The notes: generated by a model not told the origin, from the sequence alone. A stretch of DNA of 64,000 nucleotides from Sphingobacterium arenae (GCF_014692505.1 NZ_JACNYK010000009.1:1-64000), one strand, 5' to 3'; positions 42,564 to 49,876 are shown, counted from the first letter of the stretch. Numbers and translations are program-made.

Positions 42564-44660
42564 TTATAGTGTCTCCTTTAACCAACTAAAAAATTCCCGT
42601 TGCCACACCAATGCATTATGTCCGGATAGTACCCAATGGTTTTCCTCGGGAAGATAGACTAGACGACTTTTGATATTTTTCAACTGAGCAGCTTGGAAAG
42701 CGGCTAAGCCTTGTCCAATAGGAACACGGTAATCTTTCCCACCCTGAAAAATCAGAATAGGCGTATCCCACTTATCGATATGCGTTAGGGGATTAAAGTC
42801 AGTATAGGTCTTTGCATTGTTCTTATCCCAATAGGGGCCACCTAAATCGTGATTAGCAAAAAATAATTCTTCCGTGGTTCCGTACCAGGAAGTCATGTCA
42901 AACAATCCACAATGCGAAATAAACGACTTAAACCGTCCCTCATGAACACCGGCTAACATAAAAGCAGAATATCCTCCATAGCTAGCCCCGACTACCCCTA
43001 GGCGTTCTCGGTCTACATAAGATTCTTTTGCGAGATCATCAATTGCTGAAAGATAATCACGTATAGGCTGGCCACCCCAATCCTTTGATATATCCGCGTT
43101 CCATTCCACACCCCATCCCGGCATCCCCCTTCTATTCGGCATAATAACAATATAGCCTTGCGACGCCATCAATTGAAAATTCCACCGATAGGAATACGTT
43201 TGCGTTAAAGCTGATTGCGGTCCTCCTTGACAATAAAGCAAAGTAGGATATTTCTTCGAGGGATCGAAATCAGGCGGATAGATAACCCAAGAGAACAGCT
43301 CTTTACCATCGGAGGCTTCCGTCAAACGCCTCTCCACTTTCGTTTCAGCCAGATCATTGAAAATATCATCATTCACCTTGGTAATAGCGACCAGTGTTTT
43401 CTTTTTGAAATCATACTTATAGACCTCTGTCGCACGTGTCATGGTCGTAGACGCCACGACCAGACCACCATCTACCTCTTCGACAATACCGGCGATATCA
43501 AACTCACCATCACTGATCTGCGTTATTTTAGACGATGTATTCCGGGCAGAATTTTTCGGTAACGCTATTTCAAACAGCTGTACCGTTCCACGAACCGGAG
43601 CCGTAAAATATATCTTCCTGCCATCTTTGCTCCATATATAGGAATTAACCGTTCCGTCCCAATGTGCTGTCAAATTTTTGCGCTGTGTTGTTGCCTTATC
43701 AAAAAGGATAATATCATTTTTATCCGCTTCGTAACCATCGGTTTTCATACTCAACCAAGCCAACTGCTGTCCAGTTGGACTATATACAGGATGTGTATCA
43801 TAACCGTTCATCCCCTCTGTAATATTGATAGTTCCTTTGTTCTCCAGATCGTATCGGTATATATCCGTATTCGTGCTGGAGGCATATTCCTTACCAAATC
43901 TCTTCTTACATACATATAGCACGGCCTTGCTATCTGGACTCCATGTAAAATCTTCTGCACCACCAAACGGCGCTTGCGGACTATAAAAAGGCTCTCCTTT
44001 TAAGATATCCAACGGCACTCCTATCTTACCATTATCATAAGTAGCAATAAATGGATGATTAAAACGACCGTCATTAAAAGTATCCCAATGCCGGTAGTCT
44101 AAATCATCATAAATATAGACATCTGATTTCGTCAAGTCGCTGTATTTATCTTTACTGTGGTAAGGATGAATGAGTACTGCCCGACTAAATAGAATATGTT
44201 TCCCATCGGGGGATAGCTTTACGTTTTCCAAGCCTCCTTCTAGATCTGTTAGTTGTTTCGTTTCACCTCCCGTTAACGGTTTGGACCATAGTTGACCCTT
44301 ATATAGATAAATGACTTCGCCGTTTTCTTTTATCTGAACGACAGATTCACCGCCTTCTTCCTGCGTGAATTGGACAGGATCCCCTCCTTGTATTGGAATG
44401 ACATAGAGGTTTTTTTCTGATTTATTCTCGCCGAACGTATAATTGGATACGCCATACACCAGCCATTTGCCATCTGCCGATAGCCCTTCTGCTGATACAC
44501 GCCCTAATTCCCACAGTTTTTCCGGGGTCATCACTTCTTTCTTCAAATGATATACTTTATTTGTTGTTACCGGTCTTTTTACTCTCATATTCGAATTCTC
44601 CTGTCCAAAAGACAAGGTACTCGCTAGCATAGCACAGGCTAAAATTGAAATTTTATCCAT
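42564..44660 (-). CDS. S9 family serine peptidase (prolyl oligopeptidase type)
   Basis: A 698-residue exported peptidase with a signal peptide (MDKISILACAMLASTLSFGQ). The N-terminal two thirds is a beta-propeller with repeated WD40/TolB-like blades (KLSPDGKHILFSRAVL, DFTWSPDSKAVLYVCKKRFG). The C-terminal alpha/beta hydrolase has the nucleophile Ser in GVVGASYGGYSAFMLAG, an acid in GGKDYRVP and the His in EENHWVL, the full triad. It resembles acylaminoacyl- and dipeptidyl-peptidases that act on short peptides in the periplasm. Its 3' end abuts the convergent MCE stop codon with no spacer. The promoter region borders the repeat cluster at 44765-45090. Confidence 0.92.
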   Translation of the reverse strand: MDKISILACAMLASTLSFGQENSNMRVKRPVTTNKVYHLKKEVMTPEKLWELGRVSAEGLSADGKWLVYGVSNYTFGENKSEKNLYVIPIQGGDPVQFTQEEGGESVVQIKENGEVIYLYKGQLWSKPLTGGETKQLTDLEGGLENVKLSPDGKHILFSRAVLIHPYHSKDKYSDLTKSDVYIYDDLDYRHWDTFNDGRFNHPFIATYDNGKIGVPLDILKGEPFYSPQAPFGGAEDFTWSPDSKAVLYVCKKRFGKEYASSTNTDIYRYDLENKGTINITEGMNGYDTHPVYSPTGQQLAWLSMKTDGYEADKNDIILFDKATTQRKNLTAHWDGTVNSYIWSKDGRKIYFTAPVRGTVQLFEIALPKNSARNTSSKITQISDGEFDIAGIVEEVDGGLVVASTTMTRATEVYKYDFKKKTLVAITKVNDDIFNDLAETKVERRLTEASDGKELFSWVIYPPDFDPSKKYPTLLYCQGGPQSALTQTYSYRWNFQLMASQGYIVIMPNRRGMPGWGVEWNADISKDWGGQPIRDYLSAIDDLAKESYVDRERLGVVGASYGGYSAFMLAGVHEGRFKSFISHCGLFDMTSWYGTTEELFFANHDLGGPYWDKNNAKTYTDFNPLTHIDKWDTPILIFQGGKDYRVPIGQGLAAFQAAQLKNIKSRLVYLPEENHWVLSGHNALVWQREFFSWLKETL

Positions 44661-44764
44661 AAGGTTTGCGCTTTTTTTTGTTGCAAGATAGGAAATGTAG
44701 CTTCGATTTAAAAATCAAAGGTTTTCTTTAAATGTTTTTATGCCGCTCAAGCCGCGGCAGGGCT

Positions 44765-44793
44765 TATACTTTTTTTCTCTCAAAAAAAGTATA
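44765..44793. repeat. T/A-rich hairpin (module 3), copy 2
   Basis: TATACTTTTTTT (44765-44776) pairs with AAAAAAAGTATA (44782-44793) around CTCTC. The core and loop are identical to those at 32698-32730, while the outer bases differ yet still pair. On the minus strand it directly follows the T-run of the module 1 copy at 44805-44878. Confidence 0.8.
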
Positions 44794-44804
44794 CAAAAAA
44801 AATC

Positions 44805-44878
44805 GTCGCTTCAGCTATTTGAGATAGTGGATGGTACTAAGGATGAATCTCTACATACCTCAAATAGCTGGATGCGAC
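44805..44878 (-). repeat. Structured repeat module 1, copy 2 (minus strand)
   Basis: Read on the minus strand: outer stem GTCGC/GCGAC, internal loop ATCC opposite GAA, a perfect 11-bp inner stem AGCTATTTGAG/CTCAAATAGCT, and a 35-base loop (44824-44858) with TGTA at loop positions 4-7 and TTAGTACCATCC at 19-30. GATTTTTTTT follows, so in this orientation it could terminate creD transcripts. Confidence 0.85.
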
Positions 44879-44885
44879 AAATAAA

Positions 44886-44926
44886 GTTAAGGAGGGGTCA
44901 TGCAATTGTATTACCCCATCCTTAAC
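44886..44926. repeat. Hairpin between two module 1 copies
   Basis: GTTAAGGAGGGG (44886-44897) pairs with CCCCATCCTTAAC (44914-44926) apart from one bulged A, with a 16-base loop. It has no T-run and no copy elsewhere in the window that I could find. Confidence 0.65.
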
Positions 44927-44934
44927 CTTAAAAT

Positions 44935-45008
44935 GCCGCATCCGAATGTTTTACAACTGTACAGACTAATTTTTAGCACTATCCCAAATGTAAAACATTC
45001 GAAGCGGC
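44935..45008 (+). repeat. Structured repeat module 1, copy 3
   Basis: Outer stem GCCGC/GCGGC, internal loop ATCC opposite GAA, a perfect 11-bp inner stem GAATGTTTTAC/GTAAAACATTC, and a 35-base loop (44955-44989) with TGTA at loop positions 4-7 and TTAGCACTATCC at 19-30. Compared with copy 1, the outer stem changes T-A to C-G on both arms. Confidence 0.87.
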
Positions 45009-45015
45009 GAGGTTT

Positions 45016-45090
45016 ATGGACAAGTGTTCATTTTGGTGTCCATGAGCTCTCTTTGTTCAGTTTTGCTTCTTTTTCACGGGGAAAAAGAAG
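45016..45090 (+). repeat. Module 2 plus variant module 3, + strand copy 2
   Basis: Stem ATGGACA (45016-45022) with TGTCCAT (45037-45043) and a 14-base loop; relative to 37730 the A-T pair is replaced by G-C on both sides. Then GAGCTCTCTTTGTTCAG, and a hairpin CTTCTTTTTC/GAAAAAGAAG (45066-45090) with a 5-base loop as the module 3 equivalent. Confidence 0.8.
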
Positions 45091-45099
45091 AGAAGAAAG

Positions 45100-46572
45100 T
45101 TATTTCTTTTCAAACTGATACCAATTCACCCGAGTGGATAGTTTCATCAATAGAGCCAAAATGACAAACACACCTATTGTACCGACAATCAATGAATAGT
45201 CCTGCAGTTGCATCAATGAGAAAATAAAGATGTAGAAAGCGGAAAGAATACCGCTGAAAATAAATGCAATCTTTTTCTCTTTGGTAATGCCAAAGAGAAA
45301 CGAGGAAATGAGTATAATCGTCGCTAACGCAGCAATCAGATAGCCAAAGTTAAATCCGATATGCTCACTTAATGCCAATAGCAATGAATAAAACAACACC
45401 ATGGCACAACCAATCAATACATATTGAACAATATGAACTCGTTGCTTTTTAATGACTTCGGTAAAGAACAAGGAAGTAAACGTCAAGAGTACCACCAAAA
45501 TACCATATTTGGCAACACGCGTTGTCTTCTGATAATTATTTACAGATTCCAGAAAATTGACTTGTACCATATCCTGCTCTGTAGATAGCTGCACATTTGC
45601 TCCTGTAGAAGAAACGCTAGGTTCCGGTATAACAGCCACAGGATAGTCTACATCTGTAACTTCATAGTTTGTTACTTGGTACATATTACCTCGCGCCCCT
45701 TTCCATTGCTGTGGAAATTTTCGGCTGAAGCTGGGGATACGCCATTTGGCGACAAAATCCTGTTGTGAAATTGTTCTATCCTCCGGCAAAAATCCGCCGT
45801 TAAAGCTGGGGTTTTCCCAGATACCGGAAACGATTATACTGGTCTCATTGCTTGTTGGAAAAACAGTCAGACTGCGCGAGCCCCGGATATCTAAATTTAT
45901 CTCAAATTGGTTTTTGGTTGATCTATCCGACAAATCTACGTTGGCAACCATGGTTTGTTCAAAGAGCGAAACATCGGTGTTACCGACTTCAAACTCCGCG
46001 TCCGCTGCCCCCATATTTAATTTTGGAACAGCTTTTACTCCTTTCAGATCACTTAGTCCAATAAATACCTTTCCTTTTTCCCAAGCTAGATCTTCCGGAT
46101 TTAAATCCAATTTTGCCAAGTCTATTTCATCGAATTCACCACGTAGCGCAACCGTTGCGTTATAAACCACCGTTTGATAGATTCCGCGCTTCAAATAGGT
46201 AGGTTCCACTGTAGATTTCACATCGAGCTTTTTGGAAACGAGAAAGACATAATCTTTTTCGACATGTTTTTCTACCTTGATCTCACCTTTTTCATCGGTT
46301 GTATTCACGTTATACGAATGGGTATAAGGTATTCCAATAATAGGTCCGGAAACAACTTGCTTATTACCCCATTTGCTCGCTATTTCATTACTGACAGCTT
46401 GATCCCTATTTTTACGTTCCCTTATTAAATCCTTCACGCTCTCCATAGGAATAAGTAAGAGGAGAACTAAAAAAAGAATAATTCCTAATTTTAAGATGAC
46501 AGAATTAGCTAACCGTTCAAAAAAGGTAGGTTGAGACGGTGGAAATGCGGGGGGAGTGTTTTGATTTTCCAT
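45100..46572 (-). CDS. creD: CreD-like inner membrane protein
   Basis: A 490-residue membrane protein. One N-terminal helix (VILKLGIILFLVLLLLIPM) is followed by ESVKDLIRERKNRDQAVSNE and SGPIIGIPYTHSY, then a large periplasmic domain of about 270 residues, and five or six helices in the C-terminal third (YGILVVLLTFTSLFFTEVIK onward). This is the CreD (inner membrane protein) family, linked in enterobacteria to envelope stress and beta-lactam response; its activity is unknown. It lies downstream of an HTH regulator gene and a membrane protein gene on the same strand. It has a TACTTTG/CAAAGTA-type palindrome of its own just before its start. Confidence 0.9.
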   Translation of the reverse strand: MENQNTPPAFPPSQPTFFERLANSVILKLGIILFLVLLLLIPMESVKDLIRERKNRDQAVSNEIASKWGNKQVVSGPIIGIPYTHSYNVNTTDEKGEIKVEKHVEKDYVFLVSKKLDVKSTVEPTYLKRGIYQTVVYNATVALRGEFDEIDLAKLDLNPEDLAWEKGKVFIGLSDLKGVKAVPKLNMGAADAEFEVGNTDVSLFEQTMVANVDLSDRSTKNQFEINLDIRGSRSLTVFPTSNETSIIVSGIWENPSFNGGFLPEDRTISQQDFVAKWRIPSFSRKFPQQWKGARGNMYQVTNYEVTDVDYPVAVIPEPSVSSTGANVQLSTEQDMVQVNFLESVNNYQKTTRVAKYGILVVLLTFTSLFFTEVIKKQRVHIVQYVLIGCAMVLFYSLLLALSEHIGFNFGYLIAALATIILISSFLFGITKEKKIAFIFSGILSAFYIFIFSLMQLQDYSLIVGTIGVFVILALLMKLSTRVNWYQFEKK

Positions 46573-46589
46573 TTTTTTGTTTTTAAAAG

Positions 46590-46608
46590 AACTTTGAATT
46601 TCAAAGTA
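46590..46608. promoter_or_regulatory. Palindromic operator upstream of creD
   Basis: AACTTTG-N5-CAAAGTA, with perfect inner arms ACTTTG/CAAAGT and only the outermost base unpaired. The spacer and arm length match the palindrome at 47607-47625. It sits in the 50-base gap between the HTH regulator stop and the creD ATG. Confidence 0.65.
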
Positions 46609-46622
46609 TGTGAATAAAAAAA

Positions 46623-46925
46623 TTATTTATACTGCTGTTTTATTAAATTTTCTAATGCTGTTAAATGATTCTCGAAAGCTTTCGCCCCTTTTTCCGTCCG
46701 CTTATATCGCGTATTAGGTTTTCTATCAACAAAACTCTTCTCTATACTTATATACCCCTCTTTCTCCAGCGTTTTCAAGTTGGATGCCAGATTGCCATCG
46801 GTCACCTCCAACATTTCCTTAAGCGAAGTGAAATCATACGAATCGTTAGCCATCAGCACACTCATGATTTGCAGGCGTATACGATTTTCGAATACCTTAT
46901 CATATAGAGAAAAATCCAACCCCAC
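46623..46925 (-). CDS. Winged-helix transcriptional regulator (ArsR/MarR-like, HTH_34 type)
   Basis: A 100-residue DNA-binding protein. Helices are NRIRLQIMSVLMANDSYDFT and a recognition region SLKEMLEVTDGNLASNLKTL, followed by the wing GYISIEKSFVDRKPNTRYKR and a C-terminal dimer helix. Small regulators of this class bind short palindromes and usually repress their own operon. Two copies of TACTTTG-N5-CAAAGTA flank this gene group, one before the membrane protein gene and one before creD; these are its likely sites. Its stop is 50 bases upstream of creD, and its start is 2 bases after the stop of the membrane protein gene, which indicates one transcript. Confidence 0.88.
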   Translation of the reverse strand: MGLDFSLYDKVFENRIRLQIMSVLMANDSYDFTSLKEMLEVTDGNLASNLKTLEKEGYISIEKSFVDRKPNTRYKRTEKGAKAFENHLTALENLIKQQYK

Positions 46926-46927
46926 TA

Positions 46928-47584
46928 TTATTCGTATCTTCTATGTACAATAAAACCATAAATGATGTGTAATACACCAAATCCAAATGCCCAAAACCAT
47001 AACCCATATCCTGGAAACAGTAAGGCCAATAACCCTAATAGAATCTCCAATATACCTAACCAGCGTACTTCTTTAAACGTGTAAATACCTCCAGATGTTA
47101 AAGACAGACCATAAAAAATAAGCAGTGTTGCACCTATTAAACTGAAATAACCTTTCGAAAGCAGTACTAAGGAGAACAGCCCTCCTGTCATCAATGGAAT
47201 AACCATAGCCAGCAGCATCGCTTTACTGGACGAATTCCAAATAAGTTGACGGCTCTTCTTCGCTTTTCTTCGTGCCATCCATAGACCTGTCGTTAATGAG
47301 GCGATTAGAACAACCAATGCGATACCGATTAAGTTATTGATAACCGCTGGTTCCGTGACGTAATGATCCCTATAATCGAAACCACTATCAAAACCATACA
47401 CCACGATGTAACCCGCCGCAGCGCCAAGCAGCGCATAAATACCGATCAGTACCCCGGAAAGCCCCGAAATAGACAACACTTTGGACGATTTTTCCATCAT
47501 GGAGCGGATATGCCCAATTTCTTTTATCAAATCTTGTTGATCCATATGCATATTCATGTAGCTGCTTTCCTCCATTCTAATCAT
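46928..47584 (-). CDS. Multi-pass membrane protein of unknown function
   Basis: A 218-residue protein. The N-terminal 40 residues are soluble (DLIKEIGHIRSMMEKSSKVL), followed by about five or six membrane segments, for example GLSGVLIGIYALLGAAAGYI, LIGIALVVLIASLTTGLWM and LGILEILLGLLALLFPGYGL. I recognise no named family. It is the first gene of the membrane protein/HTH/creD group. The palindrome at 47607-47625 lies 22 bases before its start. Several in-frame ATGs occur near the 5' end (47584, 47575 and others), so the exact start is uncertain. Confidence 0.8.
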   Translation of the reverse strand: MIRMEESSYMNMHMDQQDLIKEIGHIRSMMEKSSKVLSISGLSGVLIGIYALLGAAAGYIVVYGFDSGFDYRDHYVTEPAVINNLIGIALVVLIASLTTGLWMARRKAKKSRQLIWNSSSKAMLLAMVIPLMTGGLFSLVLLSKGYFSLIGATLLIFYGLSLTSGGIYTFKEVRWLGILEILLGLLALLFPGYGLWFWAFGFGVLHIIYGFIVHRRYE

Positions 47585-47606
47585 TTTTCATCGTATCCGA
47601 TTAAAG

Positions 47607-47625
47607 TACTTTGAAAAACAAAGTA
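47607..47625. promoter_or_regulatory. Palindromic operator upstream of the membrane protein/HTH operon
   Basis: A perfect TACTTTG-N5-CAAAGTA palindrome, 22 bases before the operon's first ATG. Its match to the site at 46590-46608 in sequence and spacing suggests that the HTH protein encoded between them binds both. Confidence 0.7.
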
Positions 47626-47696
47626 AATGAATACAAAGCACTTATGCAAGGTAAAAATGTCTTTTTTTACTTTTTATAAAATAATCAAAAAAAATC

Positions 47697-47727
47697 TTGC
47701 AAGATAAGAGGAGGCTTACTATCTTTG
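47697..47727 (+). promoter_or_regulatory. Promoter of tRNA-Leu
   Basis: TTG at 47697-47699, then 20 bases, then TATCTTTG at 47720-47727. This is the best full -33/-7 match to the Bacteroidota consensus in the window, 25 bases before the mature tRNA end. Confidence 0.75.
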
Positions 47728-47752
47728 TGCCACAATAAAAGTCCTAATAACT

Positions 47753-47834
47753 GCGGAAGTGGCGTAATTGGTAGCCGCACCAGACTTAGGATCTGGCGCC
47801 GCAAGGCGTGGGGGTTCGAGTCCCTTCTTCCGCA
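47753..47834 (+). tRNA. tRNA-Leu (anticodon TAG)
   Basis: 82 bases. Acceptor stem GCGGAAG/CTTCCGC closes the cloverleaf with discriminator A. The anticodon stem CCAGA/TCTGG holds loop CTTAGGA with anticodon TAG. The long variable arm (CGCCGCAAGGCG-type) is the class II feature of leucine tRNA. The T arm has GGTTCGAGTCC. CCA is not encoded. It has its own promoter and a hairpin plus T-run right after it. Confidence 0.95.
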
Positions 47835-47841
47835 CTTGATA

Positions 47842-47878
47842 TCCTCCCGAACTTAATAAACTCGGGAGGATTTTTTTT
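47842..47878 (+). terminator. Strong terminator between tRNA-Leu and tig
   Basis: TCCTCCCGA (47842-47850) pairs perfectly with TCGGGAGGA (47862-47870), followed by eight T. It ends only 28 bases before the tig ATG. Confidence 0.92.
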
Positions 47879-47906
47879 GTAAAATGCGTAAAAGCGAAAC
47901 GAGAGT

Positions 47907-49250
47907 ATGAATATTTCACACGAAACAGTTGATAATATCAACGCGAACATCAAGGTTGAACTAGCGCCCGAAGATTACAACCCTTCGGTAGATAAAGCTA
48001 TTAAAGAACAAGCAAAAAAGGCTAAATTACCAGGTTTCCGTCCAGGAATGGTTCCAGTAGGTCACATCAGACGCACTTACGGAAAATCAATTTTATTTGA
48101 TGAAATCAATAAATTGATAAACGATAAGATTTCGGAGTATATTAGTGAGAACAAGTTGGAAGTTTTAGGGCAACCTCTTCCAGCAGAAAGTGACGCGGAT
48201 GCGCAGTACAGTTGGGATTTTAACGATACATTCACTTTCACATACGAAATCGGTCTTGCTCCTGAATTCGAAACTCCGTTCGCTAAAGAAACAGAATTTA
48301 CAACTTACGATATCAAGGCGGACGATGCAACATTAGCGGAACGCGTTAAAAATCTTCGTCGCAGCTATGGCAAAATGACTAACCCCGAGGTTTCGGAAGA
48401 AGGGGATGTCCTATATGGTACATTGAAACAAGTCAAAGAAGAGGGTATTGAAAAAACGACATCTGTACGCACCGACATTATTGAAGATGCGAAAACGAAG
48501 AAGGCATTAGTTGGCTTAAAACAGGATGATACCGCTAAAATCGACATCAAAAAAGCATTTAAGGTAGCCGATACTGCACGTATTCTAGGTATTACTGAAG
48601 ACGAGGCTGAGAACTTGGACGTAACAAAGTTTGAGTTGACGGTTAAGAACATCAACCGTTTGGAAGAGGCAGACTTAAACCAAGAGTTCTTTGATAAGCT
48701 ATTCCCTGCAGGTGACGTAACCAAGGAAGAAGAATTCGAAGCGAAAGTAAAAGAAGAAGTAGAAGGTCTTTTCAAACAAAATGCGGATCAGAAGTTACGT
48801 AACGACATGTATACGTATGGCATGGAAAAAATAGATGTCAAATTCCCCGAGACCTTTTTGAAAAAATGGTTGAAGGCAACAAATACGAATATTTCTGACG
48901 AGGAACTGGAAGAGGGTTTTGCTGACTTTTTAAGTAACTTGAAGTGGACAATTATTGAAAACCGCATCGTCACAGCTAACAATCTAGAGGTTAAATATGA
49001 CGAAGTGATTAACTTAGCAAAAGAACGTATCTATTCGCAAATCAAGATGTACAACATCAACGACGAGCCTACAGATGAACAACTAGGTCAGTATGCTCTT
49101 CAATTATTACAAGACAGAGAACAAGCAAACCGTCTTTTTGAAGAAGCTAAAGCGTTGAAGGTGTTTGATTACCTGAAGGAAAACGTGAAGCTAAAAGCAC
49201 AGGAGATCTCTTATGTAGATTTCGAAAAATTGGATAAAGACAGTAACTAA
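47907..49250 (+). CDS. tig: Trigger factor
   Basis: A 447-residue ribosome-associated chaperone. The N-terminal ribosome-binding domain includes KAKLPGFRPGMVPVGHIRRT, the Bacteroidota form of the GFRxGK signature. The middle has a degenerate PPIase-like region (about residues 150-235: EGDVLYGTLKQVKEEGIE), and the C-terminal helical chaperone arms follow (ADQKLRNDMYTYGMEKIDVK). It meets nascent chains at the exit tunnel. Bacteroidota trigger factors often have a reduced PPIase domain, as here. No TAnnTTTG box is visible in the 28 bases between the tRNA terminator and the ATG, so its transcription start is unclear. Confidence 0.93.
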   Translation: MNISHETVDNINANIKVELAPEDYNPSVDKAIKEQAKKAKLPGFRPGMVPVGHIRRTYGKSILFDEINKLINDKISEYISENKLEVLGQPLPAESDADAQYSWDFNDTFTFTYEIGLAPEFETPFAKETEFTTYDIKADDATLAERVKNLRRSYGKMTNPEVSEEGDVLYGTLKQVKEEGIEKTTSVRTDIIEDAKTKKALVGLKQDDTAKIDIKKAFKVADTARILGITEDEAENLDVTKFELTVKNINRLEEADLNQEFFDKLFPAGDVTKEEEFEAKVKEEVEGLFKQNADQKLRNDMYTYGMEKIDVKFPETFLKKWLKATNTNISDEELEEGFADFLSNLKWTIIENRIVTANNLEVKYDEVINLAKERIYSQIKMYNINDEPTDEQLGQYALQLLQDREQANRLFEEAKALKVFDYLKENVKLKAQEISYVDFEKLDKDSN

Positions 49251-49276
49251 GGGTCTTAGAAAACAATGACCACAAA

Positions 49277-49313
49277 CAAAGGCTATCTTTTTTGGGTAGC
49301 CTTTGCTATTTTT
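49277..49313 (+). terminator. Terminator after tig, overlapping the next gene's promoter
   Basis: CAAAGGCTA (49277-49285) pairs with TAGCCTTTG (49297-49305), then CTATTTTT. The T-rich tail contains TATTTTTG (49307-49314), which is also a perfect -7 promoter element. Confidence 0.75.
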
Positions 49314-49315
49314 GT

Positions 49316-49876
49316 ATGATGATACGGATTAGAAAAGCCCAGCCCAGCGATGCAGGTGCGATAGCACCCATCATGTTGACCGCCATGGAAGAGATTATTT
49401 ATTATTTTATTGGTGAATCGGATCGACAGAAAGCGATTGCCTTTTTAGTACATCATATCGCTCAACCAGGAAATCAATATAGCTATGAACATATCATCGT
49501 AGCGGAAGAAGATGAAGAAATTGTCGGGCAAATCTGTCTTTATTCAGGGGATTCATTAGAACAATTACGGGCACCCGTTCTTTCTTATTTACGGATGCAT
49601 TATAACCGGGAACCAAACCTAGGTCAGGAAACGCAGGGTGGGGAAATTTACATCGACACAATCGCGGTATCACCAATTGCACAGGGAAGAGGCATTGGAA
49701 AAACACTATTGCTTTACGTTATCGACCTTTTCGTGCACAGATATAGTGAGGTATTGGGATTATTGGTAGACAAAAATAACCCTAAAGCAAAGGAGCTTTA
49801 TGTAAACATGGGTTTCAAACCTATAAAGGATGTCCATCTATTTGGAAAAGAACTGCAGCATATGCAGTATTCATAA
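49316..49876 (+). CDS. GNAT family N-acetyltransferase
   Basis: 186 residues from the ATG at 49316 (a second ATG follows immediately, giving MMIRIRKAQPSDAGAIAPIM). The acetyl-CoA-binding motif A is IDTIAVSPIAQGRGIGKTLL (about residues 118-137), with the Q/R-x-x-G-x-G/A loop intact, and motif B follows (LLVDKNNPKAKELYVNMGF). The substrate is unknown; GNAT enzymes acetylate amines on small molecules or proteins. The start lies only two bases after a -7-like element inside the tig terminator, so the message could be leaderless or could come from tig read-through. Confidence 0.88.
   Translation: MMIRIRKAQPSDAGAIAPIMLTAMEEIIYYFIGESDRQKAIAFLVHHIAQPGNQYSYEHIIVAEEDEEIVGQICLYSGDSLEQLRAPVLSYLRMHYNREPNLGQETQGGEIYIDTIAVSPIAQGRGIGKTLLLYVIDLFVHRYSEVLGLLVDKNNPKAKELYVNMGFKPIKDVHLFGKELQHMQYS

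Noticed and set aside
37620..45090. Structured repeats as integron attC sites or a CRISPR array
   Set aside because: attC sites need RYYYAAC/GTTRRRY ends, which are absent, and there is no integrase or cassette array. Copies are few, dispersed and in both orientations, unlike CRISPR repeats with regular spacers.
44740..45118. Short open frames across the 44.7-45.1 kb repeat cluster
   Set aside because: They run through hairpins and repeats and show no protein-like features or family signatures.
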